NCBI GenBank assembly: GCA_963761985.1
Contig: CAVXIT010000006.1
Span: 53,064 to 117,063 of the forward strand
Direction of reading: 5' to 3'
DNA length: 64,000 nt
Origin: JACCTH01 sp963761985
GTDB taxonomy: Bacteria > Actinomycetota > Acidimicrobiia > Spongiisociales > ZC4RG35
The position numbers and the translations under genes were made by a program. A model generated the notes under the pieces. That model had not been told where the DNA came from, did not search any database, and saw nothing but the letters and a program-made list of their open reading frames with translations. Below are positions 45,962-56,265 of the stretch, piece after piece; the stretch's first letter is position 1, and each line of letters starts with the position of its first letter.

Positions 45962-46465
45962 CTAAGGGCGGACCTGGCCTCGATAGGAAATGTGCACTCC
46001 AGCCGCTTTGCCGGGGTCGGGGTCAGCTTCCAGCATCTCGTAGAGCCATTGCCACCACTCGGCCACATTGGGGGTCTGCTTATCGACTCGCTCCGCTTCG
46101 ACCCAGCGGCGCAAGCGTTGCCACGTCGCACGCACCCAGCCCCCCACCATTCGGTCCATTGTGTGAAGTTCAACCACGCCCTCGTAGACGATCGAGCCGA
46201 ACATCTCGGCTGCGAAATAGACGAGGTTCGCCGCTTGTGACAAGGCGGGATCGCTGCGTATGACCTCAGGGTCAACATCCTTGGGAAGCCCGAGGATTCG
46301 GTCCACAGCATCTTGGACCTCCTGCGCCTGGACAGACCGCACCACCTCAACCGCTGCGTAGTCCCGTCGCGCCCGTAAAGCTTGACGCACCTGAAGCAGT
46401 CCGAATACAACGCCCACCACCACGGCAGCTGTCGTTATGACTTGCAGTGTGGTCGGCAGGTCCAT
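45962..46465 (-). CDS. DUF4760-like membrane protein
   Basis: 167 residues from ATG 46465. One N-terminal helix (LQVITTAAVVVGVVFGLLQ), then a cytosolic helical domain with ALRARRDYAAVEVVRSVQ, LVYFAAEMFGSIVYEGVV and a C-terminal WWQWLYEMLE. This is the family annotated DUF4760. Function unknown. It lies head-to-tail upstream of Ku. Confidence 0.75.
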   Translation of the reverse strand: MDLPTTLQVITTAAVVVGVVFGLLQVRQALRARRDYAAVEVVRSVQAQEVQDAVDRILGLPKDVDPEVIRSDPALSQAANLVYFAAEMFGSIVYEGVVELHTMDRMVGGWVRATWQRLRRWVEAERVDKQTPNVAEWWQWLYEMLEADPDPGKAAGVHISYRGQVRP

Positions 46466-46680
46466 TTGCCTAACAGTAAATAGAGGGGCGGCAGACTCCG
46501 ACGTCTGATCTGGAGCACAGTTCCGTCTCGTCGAACTCCTGATGCCGAGACCGCTGCGACTGCCGCCCATCGCGAAGTTGGACTCGTCGTCCGCGAGACC
46601 CGCCGAGGTTTCCCGGGCACTTACCAAACACACGCGAACGATCCCAAGAACGGTCCTCGAGCCCGGGCGACCTCGTCGGT

Positions 46681-49369
46681 CTAGCCAGTGGGGTGAGCCT
46701 CGATGTCCACTTGTCCGGCCGCCCGCATCGGCTTCAATGTAAATGATGCTTCCGGTTGGATCGCTAGGGCTTCCGCGATGGCAGAGTCGATGTCCATCGT
46801 GCGACCCACAGCCGCCTCTCGCTCGAACTCCTCTGGCGTGAGGCGAATCCGTCCGACTTCGATTGGGTCTGGTGCGCCCCCCATACGGGGTGGCACTCCC
46901 CCACCCAGTTCCTCCTTAAGGCGCGTCGCGGCTGCACCGAGTCGCACCGAACGCGCCGCGTCGCCACATCCGAACCCAACCTCGGCGAGGTAATCCAAAG
47001 CAACGGCCATCCCCAGCCTCAGGTCCAGGTCCCGCGATGACCTAAGAACGGAGCGATATTCGCGCATCCCTCCCGGCACGTCGCCCAACAGCAGCTTGAT
47101 GCGGCCCAAAAAGATGCTGCAGAACAGCGCGAAGTAGTGGTCACCTGCCTCTCGGAGCAGCTCGATCGAGTGCTCGAGTGACTTGCGAGTTTCGGGCAAT
47201 CGATTCAATGCGAACAGCGCGGTGGCGCGTCCCAGCAGTGCCTGGCCCTCCCCTCGTCGATCGCCCAACTCTCTGTAGGATTCCAAGCTCTCCCGGTTTA
47301 GTGCGAGCGCAGCCTTCGGATCGATTTCAATCGTCGCGAACGCGTAGCTGCCGATCGCTTCGGCAAATCCCCATCGATCACCGAGGCGGCGGTAGGCAGT
47401 GACGCTCCACTCGCCCATTCGTCGGGCAGTGGGGTAGTCGCCTAGCCAGGTCGCGATGGCAGCGGCAGCGGCTGTCGCGCTGGCGAACTCGGCCCCATCG
47501 GGTGCCGCTGGCTGTTCGACGAGCGCGCACAGCATCCGCAGCCCTTCCGCGCCACGATTGCGCTGGAGCCAGTACGGGCGAAGCGCCGCGGCGATGGCAA
47601 GCGCTGGCGCCAGATCATTGGTGTCCGTCAATCGATCGACAGCGGAGCGGATGTTGTCAATGTCCGCTTCCACCCGGTCCAACCAAACCTCGCGATCAGC
47701 AGAATCAATGTGTGCAAGGAGTTCCTCTGCTAACCCACGTATGTAATTTGTGTGGCGAGTGGCCACCTCAGGACCTTCGCCGCTCTGCTCGAGCTGTTCC
47801 CTGGAGAATTCGGCGATGGTTGGCAGCATTGTGAAGCGCGGTTCCCCGGCAAGCGGCACGGCCTGGACAAGGCTCTGCTCTACGAGCGCAAAGAGAGCGG
47901 TCTCGACGTCCTGAACAGGGCTGCCTGCGCCAATTTCCTCTGCCGCCGAGGTCGTCCAGCCCCCGGCGAATATTCCCAGTCGACGGAAAAGCGCCCGCTC
48001 CGCTTCATCGAGGAGCTCATAGCTCCAGGCGATGCTGTCGCGCAGCGTTCGCTGGCGGATTGGCGCAGTTGCCGGTCCACCCACGAGCGTGTTCAGTCGG
48101 TGGCGAAGTCGGTCTCGGAGCGCCGGGAGAGGGAGGACCCGCAGGCGCGCGGCGGCCAGCTCGATGGCGAGCGGCAGTCCGTCGACGCCGGCGGTGATCT
48201 CCGCGATCAGTGCCAACTCCTTGGCGTCGGGCGACAGGTCCGGGCGAACGAGGCGAGCGCGGTCGAGAAACAGTCGCACGACGTCTGATTCCGCGAGCGA
48301 GGCCTGATCAGCGAATGGATCGGCTACCGGAAACGGCGGTACCGGGAACTCCTGTTCTCCCACAATGCCTATTGGCGAGCGGCTCGTGGCGAGAACACGA
48401 AGATCGGGTGCGGACGACACCAATTCCTCGATGGCTGGAGCGCAATCGGCGATCTGTTCGAGGTTGTCTAGGACCACCAGGAGCTCGCGCTCTCGCATCC
48501 AGTCGACGAGTACGGACCGGACAGAACGGCTCGCCTGCTCAGGCAAAGCCAGCGTCGAAGCAATAGCCGAGAGCACCTCGGCGCCGTCGCTGATTGTCGC
48601 CAGCGGTACGAAAAAGGCACCATCCCGATAACGCTCTGCTAGACGAGATGCTGCTCGGAGTGCGAGGCGTGTCTTGCCCGCACCGCCGGGCCCGGTCAAG
48701 GTGACCAGTCTTCGTTCGAGCAGTAGTTGGGCAAGGCCGTCGAGCTCAACTTCGCGCCCGACGAACGTGGTGGCGTCCAGGGGCAGGTGAGCCCGCCGTA
48801 TGTTGAGGGCGCGCAGCGGCGGAAAGGCCGTCGGCAGGCCAGGGATCTCGACTTGCCAAAGTGGTTCGGGTTCAGCCAGGTCCTTGAGTCGGTAGGACCC
48901 AAGCGCCTGAAGGCGGAGGCCGACTGGGCAGCGCTCCGGCGATGAGGGCACGGGTGCTGTCTGAGATGAGCACCTGTCCGCCGTGCCCGGCAGCAGCGAT
49001 GCGAGCCGCGCGATGGATATCGAGACCGACGTAGTCGTCGCCGCCGTGGATAGCTGTCCCAGTGTGCAGTCCCATTCGAGCCCGAAACACGACGTCGTTC
49101 GGCCACGTCGCGGCGGCCATCGCAGCTTGTGCTCGCACGGCCGCATCCACCGCTGATCGGGCCTCGGGAAAAACGACCAGGAAGGAATCCCCTTCGGTAC
49201 CGCGCTCGGTTCCACCGGTCGCGTCGAAAGCGGCGCGGAGCAGTCGCTGATGCTGCTCCAGTCCGCCCGCGAACTGCGCCGTTCCGAGCTCTTGAAGGAG
49301 TTGCGTCGATCCCTCGATGTCCGAGAACAGGAAAGTGACAGTTCCTGTCGGAAGCGTGGCCTTCGTCAT
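46681..49369 (-). CDS. class III adenylate cyclase-like domain - STAND ATPase - TPR protein (frameshifted)
   Basis: Residues 1-160 form a nucleotidyl-cyclase domain: TFLFSDIEGST with metal Asp, GTEGDSFLVVF and DIHRAARIAA. The ATPase follows with Walker A GPGGAGKTR, Walker B LLVVLDNLEQ and SAPDLRVLATSRSP. A helical TPR-like C-terminus runs to 46681. The frame shifts near 48935, where LISDSTRALIAGALP meets GLRLQALGSYRLKDLAEPEP. At the substrate site the usual Lys is replaced (GTEGD) and the usual N in NRAAR is H, so activity is doubtful. Total about 895 residues. No C-terminal LuxR helix-turn-helix is seen. Confidence 0.88.
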
Positions 49370-49512
49370 AACCGCCAAGGTTACGGGCCACCTTCTTCGG
49401 CAAGTTGGCCAAGAACGCTTCCCATGCTCGTGACGACAATGTCAACCCCGACAAGGCCCTTGAGCTGGATCCGGGTCGGTTCTGACGTGGCCGATCACCG
49501 GCTCGTCCTTGA

Positions 49513-49542
49513 GGGAAGAAGCCCCCGAAGGGGCCTCTTCCC
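49513..49542 (-). terminator. terminator-like hairpin
   Basis: GGGAAGAAGCCCC (49513-49525) pairs with GGGGCCTCTTCCC (49530-49542) with one bulge. It lies 45 bases past the stop of the threonine-rich gene. A T-run is not evident. Confidence 0.5.
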
Positions 49543-49587
49543 GCAAGGTTTGACTGCTAACCGAACCTGAGAGTTTTCAAACTAAGT

Positions 49588-50115
49588 TCAGGGGCCGGAA
49601 GGGGGATTGGCACCGCCGGTCGCCACCCAGCTGACACAGTCACCTTGGTTCTTGAAGACACCGAAGCTGACCCATCCACCCTGCTTGCAGAAGTCCTTCA
49701 CAGCAGGACGGTTCGCCGTCGTGGTCGTCGTGGTGGTCGGGGCGAGCGTGGTCGTCGTGGTGGTCGGGGCGAGCGTGGTCGTCGTTGTGGTCGGGGCGAG
49801 CGTGGTCGTCGTTGTCGTCGGGGCGAGCGTGGTCGTCGTTGTGGTCGGGGCGAGCGTGGTCGTCGTCGTTGGCGCAACGGTCGTCGTCGTGGTCGGTGCG
49901 AGTGTCGTGGTCGTCGGGCCGAGAGTTGTTGTTGTCGGCACCAGAGTCGTCGTTGTCGGTCCCGCGGTCGTCGACGTCGGCTGTCCAGTCACCTGCAGCT
50001 GCCGGTCCGCCGATGTCCTCGAAAGCGCCACCGGCGCAAAAGCCACCACCGCAAATAGAATGGTGACAATCCCGGCGGCGAGCCGCGGCCGACTCGTGTT
50101 GAGAAGCCTTCTCAT
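49588..50115 (-). CDS. secreted threonine-rich repeat protein with small Cys domain
   Basis: Starts at ATG 50115 with AAGAAGGGAGAA upstream. Signal or anchor helix (LAAGIVTILFAVVAFAPVAL). Residues about 55-130 are tandem TTTTTTLAP-type repeats, likely O-glycosylated or extended. It ends in a compact C-terminal module CKQGGWVSFGVFKNQGDCVS, which I recall from many actinobacterial exported proteins. Function unknown, probably surface linked. Confidence 0.82.
   Translation of the reverse strand: MRRLLNTSRPRLAAGIVTILFAVVAFAPVALSRTSADRQLQVTGQPTSTTAGPTTTTLVPTTTTLGPTTTTLAPTTTTTVAPTTTTTLAPTTTTTTLAPTTTTTTLAPTTTTTTLAPTTTTTTLAPTTTTTTTANRPAVKDFCKQGGWVSFGVFKNQGDCVSWVATGGANPPSGP
49718..49950. repeat. 27-base coding tandem repeat
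   Basis: The unit (plus-strand example GTCGTCGTGGTGGTCGGGG and nine more bases) recurs with a 27-base period and small changes, then degenerates into shorter units. It encodes the nonamer TTTTTTLAP. Near-perfect units make copy-number variation likely. Confidence 0.85.
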
Positions 50116-50377
50116 GAGTTCTCCCTTCTTGCCACGGTACTCCTTCAATAAGAAGGGACCAGTGGCTCTCTTCCACTCTCCGTGGCCACCCTAATACGCC
50201 TCAGAGGCAACCTCTCCTCGCCTGCCAGCGGAGGCGTATCCGTCCCGACGCGTAACTTCGGTGTCAGAGAGAAGACTTGAACCAGAGGAAGTTCGTCCCG
50301 AGAACAGTCCACTCGTTTTGTTTTCCTGCGCCGTGGTGGGTATCGCAGCAAAAGCCGTCTCAGCGGCCTTTTTTTCG

Positions 50378-50420
50378 GCTCCGGGGGCGAGAGTCGAACT
50401 CGCAACCTACGGATTAACAG
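50378..50420 (-). repeat. 3'-half copy 3 of tRNA-Asn (candidate att site)
   Basis: Identical over 43 bases to the intact tRNA-Asn 3' half, same orientation. Copies 3 and 1 share the next bases CACT. The gap 50116-50488 has no recognised gene. Confidence 0.88.
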
Positions 50421-50488
50421 CACTAGCTGGTAATGCAGCGGCCATCGAGAACAAGCCATCGAGTACGTGTCGGGGCTCCCTCGTGGTC

Positions 50489-51397
50489 TTAGCCGTCGAG
50501 CACCTCGACGACACGCCCGACATACTCGAGTGAATCAGGTCTTTCGGGGATCAGAGCCAGCTCGAGACTGGTGAAACCGAGTTCTCCGAACTGATGCGCC
50601 GCCTCGGCTAGCCGGGCGGGATCGCCGGGCAACATCTCGCCAAAGATTTGCTCAGATGCTTCTAAGGAGGACGAGGCTCGGACCCAGACACTCGCCGACT
50701 TCTTCAATGATGCCGGATCGCGCCCGATGTCGGCACAGGATTGCTCGGCCAGTCGGATGCGCTCGGCAAAGGCCTCCGGTCTGGAATCGCCGGTCGCGAG
50801 CGCGCTCCAGATGTCGGCGTGACGAGCAGCGAGGGCAATCGTTCGCGGCCCGTTGCCGCCCAACATCAGCGGTATCCGGCCAGGTCTCGGACCGCGTGGG
50901 CGATTTTCAAGGTCATCGACTCGGTGATACCGACCCGCGAAGCTGGCGTGTCCCTCACGGAGCAGTGGCATGACTATCGCAAGAGCCTCTACGTAGCGGG
51001 TTACGGTGTTGTCTGTGGCGTAGCCGAACGAGCTGTTGCCGTCGTGTCCCGCGCCAAACCCGAAGACGAACCGCCCTCCGGTTATCTCGTCCAGAGTCTC
51101 GGCGATCCTGACCGTCAGCGCCGGGTTGCGGTGTAGTGCGGAGAAAACCCAACTACCCAAGCTGATCCTCGAGGTGGTGGCAGCGAGCGCCCCCACGAGC
51201 GAAGCCGACTCCCAAAACCCACGAGTGCCCGGCCATTTCTCGACTTTCCAGAGCAGCTCGTCTGCGAGCCAGAGTGTGTCGAAACCAAGCTCCTCGACGC
51301 GTCGAGCCATCAACGACAGGGTTCTCCAGCTATTGGCCTCTCCGCTGGGGATGTCCTCCAAAGCCGTCAACGCCAGTCCGAGTTCAAGTGGTCTCAT
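50489..51397 (-). CDS. LLM-class (luciferase-like) F420/FMN oxidoreductase
   Basis: 302 residues from ATG at 51395-51397 with AGGAGT upstream. VEELGFDTLWLADELLWK, ISLGSWVFSALHRNPAL and GGRFVFGFGAGHDGNSSFGY, with PLMLGGNGPRTIALAARHAD, are typical of F420-linked LLM proteins. It is the single gene of the small island between copies 3 and 4. Substrate unknown. Confidence 0.88.
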   Translation of the reverse strand: MRPLELGLALTALEDIPSGEANSWRTLSLMARRVEELGFDTLWLADELLWKVEKWPGTRGFWESASLVGALAATTSRISLGSWVFSALHRNPALTVRIAETLDEITGGRFVFGFGAGHDGNSSFGYATDNTVTRYVEALAIVMPLLREGHASFAGRYHRVDDLENRPRGPRPGRIPLMLGGNGPRTIALAARHADIWSALATGDSRPEAFAERIRLAEQSCADIGRDPASLKKSASVWVRASSSLEASEQIFGEMLPGDPARLAEAAHQFGELGFTSLELALIPERPDSLEYVGRVVEVLDG

Positions 51398-52273
51398 TGG
51401 TACTCCTGACTTGGGCAATCTATCGCGATGTACATTCCTCGTGTCCTGCTGTTCCGCCTCGGGTTAAGGGCGTTAGATCCTGAGCTTTAGAGCTCTGGCG
51501 CGACCGGTGCCGCTCACCTGTCCTGGTCCAACCCGATCGCCCGGTGTAACCCGCCTGGCGGGAGGGCCTTGTTCCATGCCCCTCTGAGCCGTCTTCGTTG
51601 ACACCCAAGCGCGAGAGAAAACGCGCCCTCCACGCGTCATGGCAGAAGTGCATCGGCTATCTGACCGCGAGGCCGAACCAAGCCTGACACGGGGTTATTC
51701 GGCTCCGGGGGCGAGAGTCGAACTCGCAACCTACGGATTAACAGTCCGTTTTGGTCTCGGCCTGGCTCCAGGATGGTTGCATTGATTCAGGCATTCGGAC
51801 TGGGTTTGCGTCACACTCGAACCCACCACAACAAACCTCGACGCACTTCGAATGTTGCCCAGTTGCTGTCCGAGCTTTGGTCAATCCTGTGTCAAGGCGC
51901 CCTCGCTCGCCATATTCACACCCACAGCCCACGAGATACCGCCGACTGCCCTCACCAGTTCGATCACCGAACCTGACGCTATCAGGACCGGACGGGCCGG
52001 GCCTGACAGACAACAGCCTACGAAGGAACAAGCGCCCGCGTCGAAGGCGCCCTAAGTGCCCCCGAAGTCCACACGTCTTGGCTTCGGGTGTCGCGCCGCT
52101 TCTCCAATGCGGGCCTAAATGCCCGCGTTTGTCGGCCCCTGCTTGATGGCCGGTGCCTTCCCATTTGATGGCCGCGGTTGTCCCAAGAGGCGAGACGGTT
52201 GACCAGTAGCTGCACCAACAGAAGCAACGGGCAGCCGACGGTTCCCTGATCACTCATCGGCATTCGCCTGAAA
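51398..52273. other. island boundary region without a recognised gene
   Basis: 876 bases between the LLM and sensor-like genes. Apart from tRNA-Asn copy 4 (51702-51748), I see no ORF with a family signature. Long ORFs on both strands here have atypical Cys/Trp/Arg-rich composition and are probably chance. A direct repeat TAAGTGCC / TAAATGCC sits near 52052-52120. Confidence 0.5.
51702..51748 (-). repeat. 3'-half copy 4 of tRNA-Asn (candidate att site)
   Basis: Identical to the intact tRNA-Asn through the anticodon loop and four bases further (TCCG), the longest match of the four copies. This fits crossover in or beyond the anticodon loop. Confidence 0.88.
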
Positions 52274-53503
52274 TCAGGCTGAGCGCATCCAGATGGATAC
52301 GCGATCGGGTTGGAACGTCCGTGCGATGGCGCCCTGCAGTTCAGATGTGACCAAGTTGAGGTCGCTAGCTGTTCGCAGCGTGTTGGTGAATTCCGACAAA
52401 GTTCGGGCGGCATCTGTGTGAGTCCGGTTGAAGCGACGATCGACCGCTCGCTGTATGCGATGTCGCATCGGATTGGCCAGGGCCGCTACGCCCAGAGTTG
52501 AGCCGGCCACGGCCAGGTCGCCCTGCATCGGCATTAGTTGACGAAGCACAAAGACAAGTGTGGCGTACACGCTGAAGAGAAGGACAATGAGAAGACCGTA
52601 CGAAACGGTCCGAGAGACGATCCGTTCAATGTCATACAGCCGATATCGGAGGATGGCAGCTGCAACCCCGACGGGAAACAGGAGCGTGGTGGGAATCAGC
52701 GATAGCTGCGCCAACCCACTCCACGCTCCCAACTCGAAGACCGGCTGGGAAAGGACAAAGATCAGAGTGAACTGAACGACCGTCAGACTAAGAGGCAGGA
52801 CCAGCCACTTGGCCTGCAGACGTTCAATGTGCGTCGACACCGCCCGGTACCGGTACACCTGACAGATTGCGACGAATAGAAAGCACGCCGATCACAAGCA
52901 TCAGGTCGATCGTCCAAATCGCCTCGTCGAAGTCCGGGCGGCCGATCCGGGAACATCGCCAACACCCGTGGGAGGCCAGGCAGCGCCGCCACGATCGTCG
53001 CAAGCACAGGCGCTGCTATCCATGCCATCGCTGGTACCGAGCGGCCGTTAGGAAAGAGCGCGAAAACCAAAACAAACGAGCCAAAACCGAAAAAGAAAAC
53101 GCCACGGACGATCCATTCCAGCTCAGGCACCGTGCTCATAGCCGCAAAGCTCGACTTGGCGAAGGTGGCCATGATCGTGATCAGCATGAGCGATGTGAGT
53201 AGCACCATGGGGTCGGCCGATCTCTTCCAGAACATCAATCCACCGATCGACCGTGATCAAGACCAGGGGGAGAATTAATCCGACCACCACCCCGATGGCT
53301 GGCTCAACGCCAGCCTGAGCGAGCGCGACAAAGACCGACGCTGGTCCAAGGATCGTCAGGTCGGCGAACCCAACCGTAAAACCGAACGCAGTCAAAGCCA
53401 AGGTAGCCACGACCACCAAGAGCCACGCCAACCGCGCCGCGATTAGGCCGTGTCCACTCAGTGGCCTCCGAACGAGGACCGGACCCGCTTCTATATCGTC
53501 CAT
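52274..53503 (-). CDS. multi-pass sensor membrane protein (7TM-type histidine-kinase-like N-terminal region; at least two frameshifts)
   Basis: Pieces in three frames read, in order, an N-terminal TM hairpin (LIAARLAWLLVVVATLAL), a DPMVLLTSLMLITIMAT helix with FALFPNGRSVP, then YRYRAVSTHIERLQAKWLV, AAILRYRLYDIERIVSRTVSY and NPMRHRIQRAVDRRFNRTHTDAARTL. This succession is one I recall from large sensor proteins of Chloroflexi and Actinobacteria, sometimes ending in a GAF or kinase domain, which is absent here. Shifts lie near 53230 and 52860. Whether this is sequence error or decay cannot be told. Confidence 0.65.
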
Positions 53504-53821
53504 GGTCGTTTTGGTCGGATATGACGATATCTCCACGCCGTTACGGAATCGCTACCAGGCCTCAATACTGCGTGAGTACCGTTGCGCCGACACAAGGCTC
53601 GTGCGGGTCCGCCGGGCAGGTATGGACAAAGGCGCAGACACGGAACGTCGGAGTCTTGGCAACGGTTTCAATAATTGGCGTCAGTCTTTTCGTGGGCCTC
53701 CTCGTCCAAGCAACCATGAAGACGTCGGCGACCGCATCCGCCACATTCGAGCTACCCGTGCGGCGGGTGCAGTAAGCCCGGATGTGCTGGCCACATCGAC
53801 AGTAGAGGTCTCTCTCCTTCC
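53504..53821. other. intergenic region, no recognised gene
   Basis: It holds one plus-strand ORF (53461-53775, overlapping the sensor-like gene start) with a single hydrophobic stretch (VLATVSIIGVSLFVGLLVQ). I cannot decide if it is real, since it has no ribosome site or family match. Confidence 0.35.
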
Positions 53822-54196
53822 ATGAGCGGTACGTACCTACGCATATACGCCGATACGGCTGGCGAGTCGCACTTCGAGGACATAGAGGTCATGTTTGAGG
53901 AGAGCGACTTCGTGCCGCCCGCACCACCAGTGTTGATGTCTCCGTTTCAAGCAGCTACCCAATATGGCTTTGAACTGGTGCATCCAGGCTGGCATGGAGA
54001 TTGGCATCCAGCCCCTCAGAGGGTGCTCGCGGTCTACCTTTCTGGCGAAGGAGAGATCCAAGCGAGCGATGGAGAAGTCAGACCTCTGCTCCCTGGGACG
54101 ATCCTGCTCGCAGAAGACACGGTCGGCAAGGGTCATGTGACCCGGGTCACAGGCTCAGAAGACATGTCGGTGGTAATCCTCCTGCTTCCTGATTGA
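53822..54196 (+). CDS. cupin-like small protein
   Basis: 124 residues. GWHGDWHPAPQRVLAVYLSGEGEIQ has the cupin motif-1 arrangement with His candidates, followed by GEVRPLLPGTILLAEDTVGKGHVTR for motif 2. Probably metal binding. ATG lies after a weak ribosome site. Location is between tRNA-Asn copy 4 and the intact gene. Function unknown. Confidence 0.78.
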   Translation: MSGTYLRIYADTAGESHFEDIEVMFEESDFVPPAPPVLMSPFQAATQYGFELVHPGWHGDWHPAPQRVLAVYLSGEGEIQASDGEVRPLLPGTILLAEDTVGKGHVTRVTGSEDMSVVILLLPD

Positions 54197-54372
54197 AGGC
54201 GGAGTCCGGTAGAAGGTCCGGGGCCGCCAAACCGCGGCGTTCAAAATTGTGAGTCGCACCCCTTTCGCCGGGGAGGGGACCCCTTTTTACGGAAGGTTGC
54301 CGCCCGCTCGAGGATGCAATTTGTCGCCATCCCGGTCGCATCGGTTCAGGCCCCGCTGCGACAATCGCACTT

Positions 54373-55017
54373 GTGAATGAGACGATGCCGGAAGCGAAGT
54401 GGGAGCGCTTGGCTGCATGGGCGGGGCTCATTTTCGTGGCGTTCTTCTTTGCAGCTCTTTCCGACCCGGTGGTCGACCCGACTGGCGACGGGGAATCGGT
54501 GGTCGCAGCCCAGCTCCTGGATCACCGGGTGCGGGCCCAGCTCGCTGCATATGCGGGTGGCCTGGCGGCCGTGGCGCTGGTGTGGTTTGTTGGCAGCTTG
54601 CGGAGCACGCTCCGTCGGGCGGAGGGTGGAACCGGTCGTTTGTCGGCAGTTGCTTTCGGAGGCGGGGTCATGGCGGGGGCGACCCTTTTGGCGTCTTCAA
54701 CTTTCTTGTCGGCCGCAATCTCGTTGGCTGACTACGGGGATGACCCGACGGGGGCCCGGCTGGCTGCGGGCTTTTCCGAACATCTTTTCTTCGCCACAAG
54801 CTTCGGGATGGCGCTCCTGGTTGGAGCGACTTTCCTGCTCGCCCTGCGACATGAGGCGATTCCGATCGGGTTGGCTTCGGTTGGTGCGGCAGGAGGGGGC
54901 CTGTTCTTGATCCCGATCTGGCCCCTATTCGTATTCGGCTTCTTTATCGTCCAATTTTGGGTTGCTGCGCTGAGCGTTTTTTTGATACGCCGGAGTGCGC
55001 CTTTAGACAAGACTTGA
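54373..55017 (+). CDS. integral membrane protein, six helices
   Basis: GTG 54373 or ATG 54384 could start this protein of about 214 residues. It has about six helices (AAWAGLIFVAFFFAALS, AAVALVWFVGSL, AGATLLASSTFLSAAISL, SFGMALLVGATFLLALR and LFVFGFFIVQFWVAALS). Similar predicted topology is seen in DUF4386-like proteins. No catalytic motif. Function unknown. Confidence 0.72.
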   Translation: MNETMPEAKWERLAAWAGLIFVAFFFAALSDPVVDPTGDGESVVAAQLLDHRVRAQLAAYAGGLAAVALVWFVGSLRSTLRRAEGGTGRLSAVAFGGGVMAGATLLASSTFLSAAISLADYGDDPTGARLAAGFSEHLFFATSFGMALLVGATFLLALRHEAIPIGLASVGAAGGGLFLIPIWPLFVFGFFIVQFWVAALSVFLIRRSAPLDKT

Positions 55018-55097
55018 AGCCCTAGCCGCGCCCCTTCTCTGTCAGCCGATCCTGACCGAGCCCGCTGGCTTCGGTGTAGCCGGCGTGCCGGGCGTAA

Positions 55098-55208
55098 TTA
55101 CACGGCTCCCCGAATTTCATCTTCGCTGTAGCAGGCTGCCGCCATCCTGGCGGAGATGTTTCGGGTGTCCTCGACGAGGAGGGCAAGAAGCGTGTCGACC
55201 GCGGGCAT
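55098..55208 (-). CDS. possible 36-residue protein with strong ribosome site
   Basis: ATG 55208 is preceded by GGAGGTTCC. The product starts MPAVDTLLALLVEDTRN and is helical and acidic. No family is known. The strong ribosome site is the main support; coding status is unproven. Confidence 0.4.
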   Translation of the reverse strand: MPAVDTLLALLVEDTRNISARMAAACYSEDEIRGAV

Positions 55209-55294
55209 GGAACCTCCGTTCCGGCCACCGATCCTTCTCTGAGCCGGACTTTATGCGGCACTGCAAATGGGGTGGATGATGAGCCGCACCGACA

Positions 55295-56077
55295 TCATGG
55301 TTCGATCCGGATGGAGTCGAGGATGGTTAGCAGCTCGGCGTTGTGCTCCGGCGGCGAGCCGGGGGACCGCTCCGCCGCAATCATGAGACGGGTCCCTTCG
55401 ACGTCGAGGATCCAGAACTCCTCGGTGTAACCAGGCCCCGTGTAGCCGTAGTAAGCGTCCCCTTCTGCGGTCGTGTCCATGGGTGCGACCCAGCTCTTGA
55501 GCTGGCCACCGACACATCCAGTGAAGCGGCGGGCGTCCCCACTCACCGGCAGGTCGGGAACCGTCAATTCCAAGTGCTTACCGCGGTAGCCGTAGATGGT
55601 CACGTCCTCCGGGCCTGACGTCACCTGAAACGGCGCCAGGTCGGTCAGCGCGGCAGCGAGGTCGTCGACGCTCGGTCCGACCGGTGGATCGGCCCAAGAA
55701 TGGTCGACACAGCCATCGGCCACCAGGTTCACCACGGTGGTGATGCTCACGCTGACGTGTCCGTTGTCGTCGTTGAACCTCCCCGCCCCGATCCACATCG
55801 ACCATCCCTCGGCGGGAATCTCATACACCACCCGGAGGGGAGTGGAGGGGTCGAGGTCGGCATCGATGAAGTAGGTCCCGGGGTCGAGTGGGGCGAACGG
55901 TGCAATGTCCCAGATGTCTCGGGCTGTAGGCGTAGGACTCGGTTCGCTCTGCGTCATCGCGGAGGCCGTTGTGCTGGCAACGGCGCTGGTAATTGTCGTC
56001 TGGGACGCAGCAGTCGATCGCTCAGCTGACGGGCTACAAGCCGCCGAAAGCAGGACGATCACAAGCGCTGCACGCAA
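55295..56077 (-). CDS. secreted lipoprotein, unknown function
   Basis: 260 residues from a TTG start. The lipobox LLSAAC (about residues 9-14) is followed by a Ser/Thr/Ala linker. A globular domain has GRFNDDNGHVSVSITTVV, PEDVTIYGYRGKHLELTVPDL and EEFWILDVEGTRLMIAAE. I do not recognise the family. Membrane-anchored on the outer face is probable. Confidence 0.72.
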   Translation of the reverse strand: MRAALVIVLLSAACSPSAERSTAASQTTITSAVASTTASAMTQSEPSPTPTARDIWDIAPFAPLDPGTYFIDADLDPSTPLRVVYEIPAEGWSMWIGAGRFNDDNGHVSVSITTVVNLVADGCVDHSWADPPVGPSVDDLAAALTDLAPFQVTSGPEDVTIYGYRGKHLELTVPDLPVSGDARRFTGCVGGQLKSWVAPMDTTAEGDAYYGYTGPGYTEEFWILDVEGTRLMIAAERSPGSPPEHNAELLTILDSIRIEP

Positions 56078-56265
56078 CCGGATCGTGAGACTGCCTCTCT
56101 TTCGCTCTCCATGCTAGTTGTCGGCCCAGTCAGTTGATTTCATGGCGGCCCGTTCGACCCGGTCGAGGGTCGATGACCCAGTGCGCCGCAGTACATCACT
56201 GGTTTGACCGGCCCAGCTTTCAAAGCGGGCCGTTCTCGCCGCCTGAAGCTGCTATTGGAGCATGC

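Noticed and set aside
49718..49950. regular repeat as a CRISPR array
   Set aside because: Period is 27 bases with no unique spacers, and it is translated as a Thr-rich segment.
49607..50194. Val-rich ORF on the plus strand
   Set aside because: Antisense of the threonine-rich gene; composition is a by-product of ACC/ACG repeats.
41203..51748. tRNA-like sequences as additional tRNA-Asn genes
   Set aside because: They lack the 5' half (acceptor 5' strand and D arm), so no cloverleaf can form; they are fragments.
51738..52253. 171-residue minus-strand ORF
   Set aside because: Cys/Arg/Trp-rich composition, no family match, no ribosome site; also runs into tRNA-Asn copy 4.
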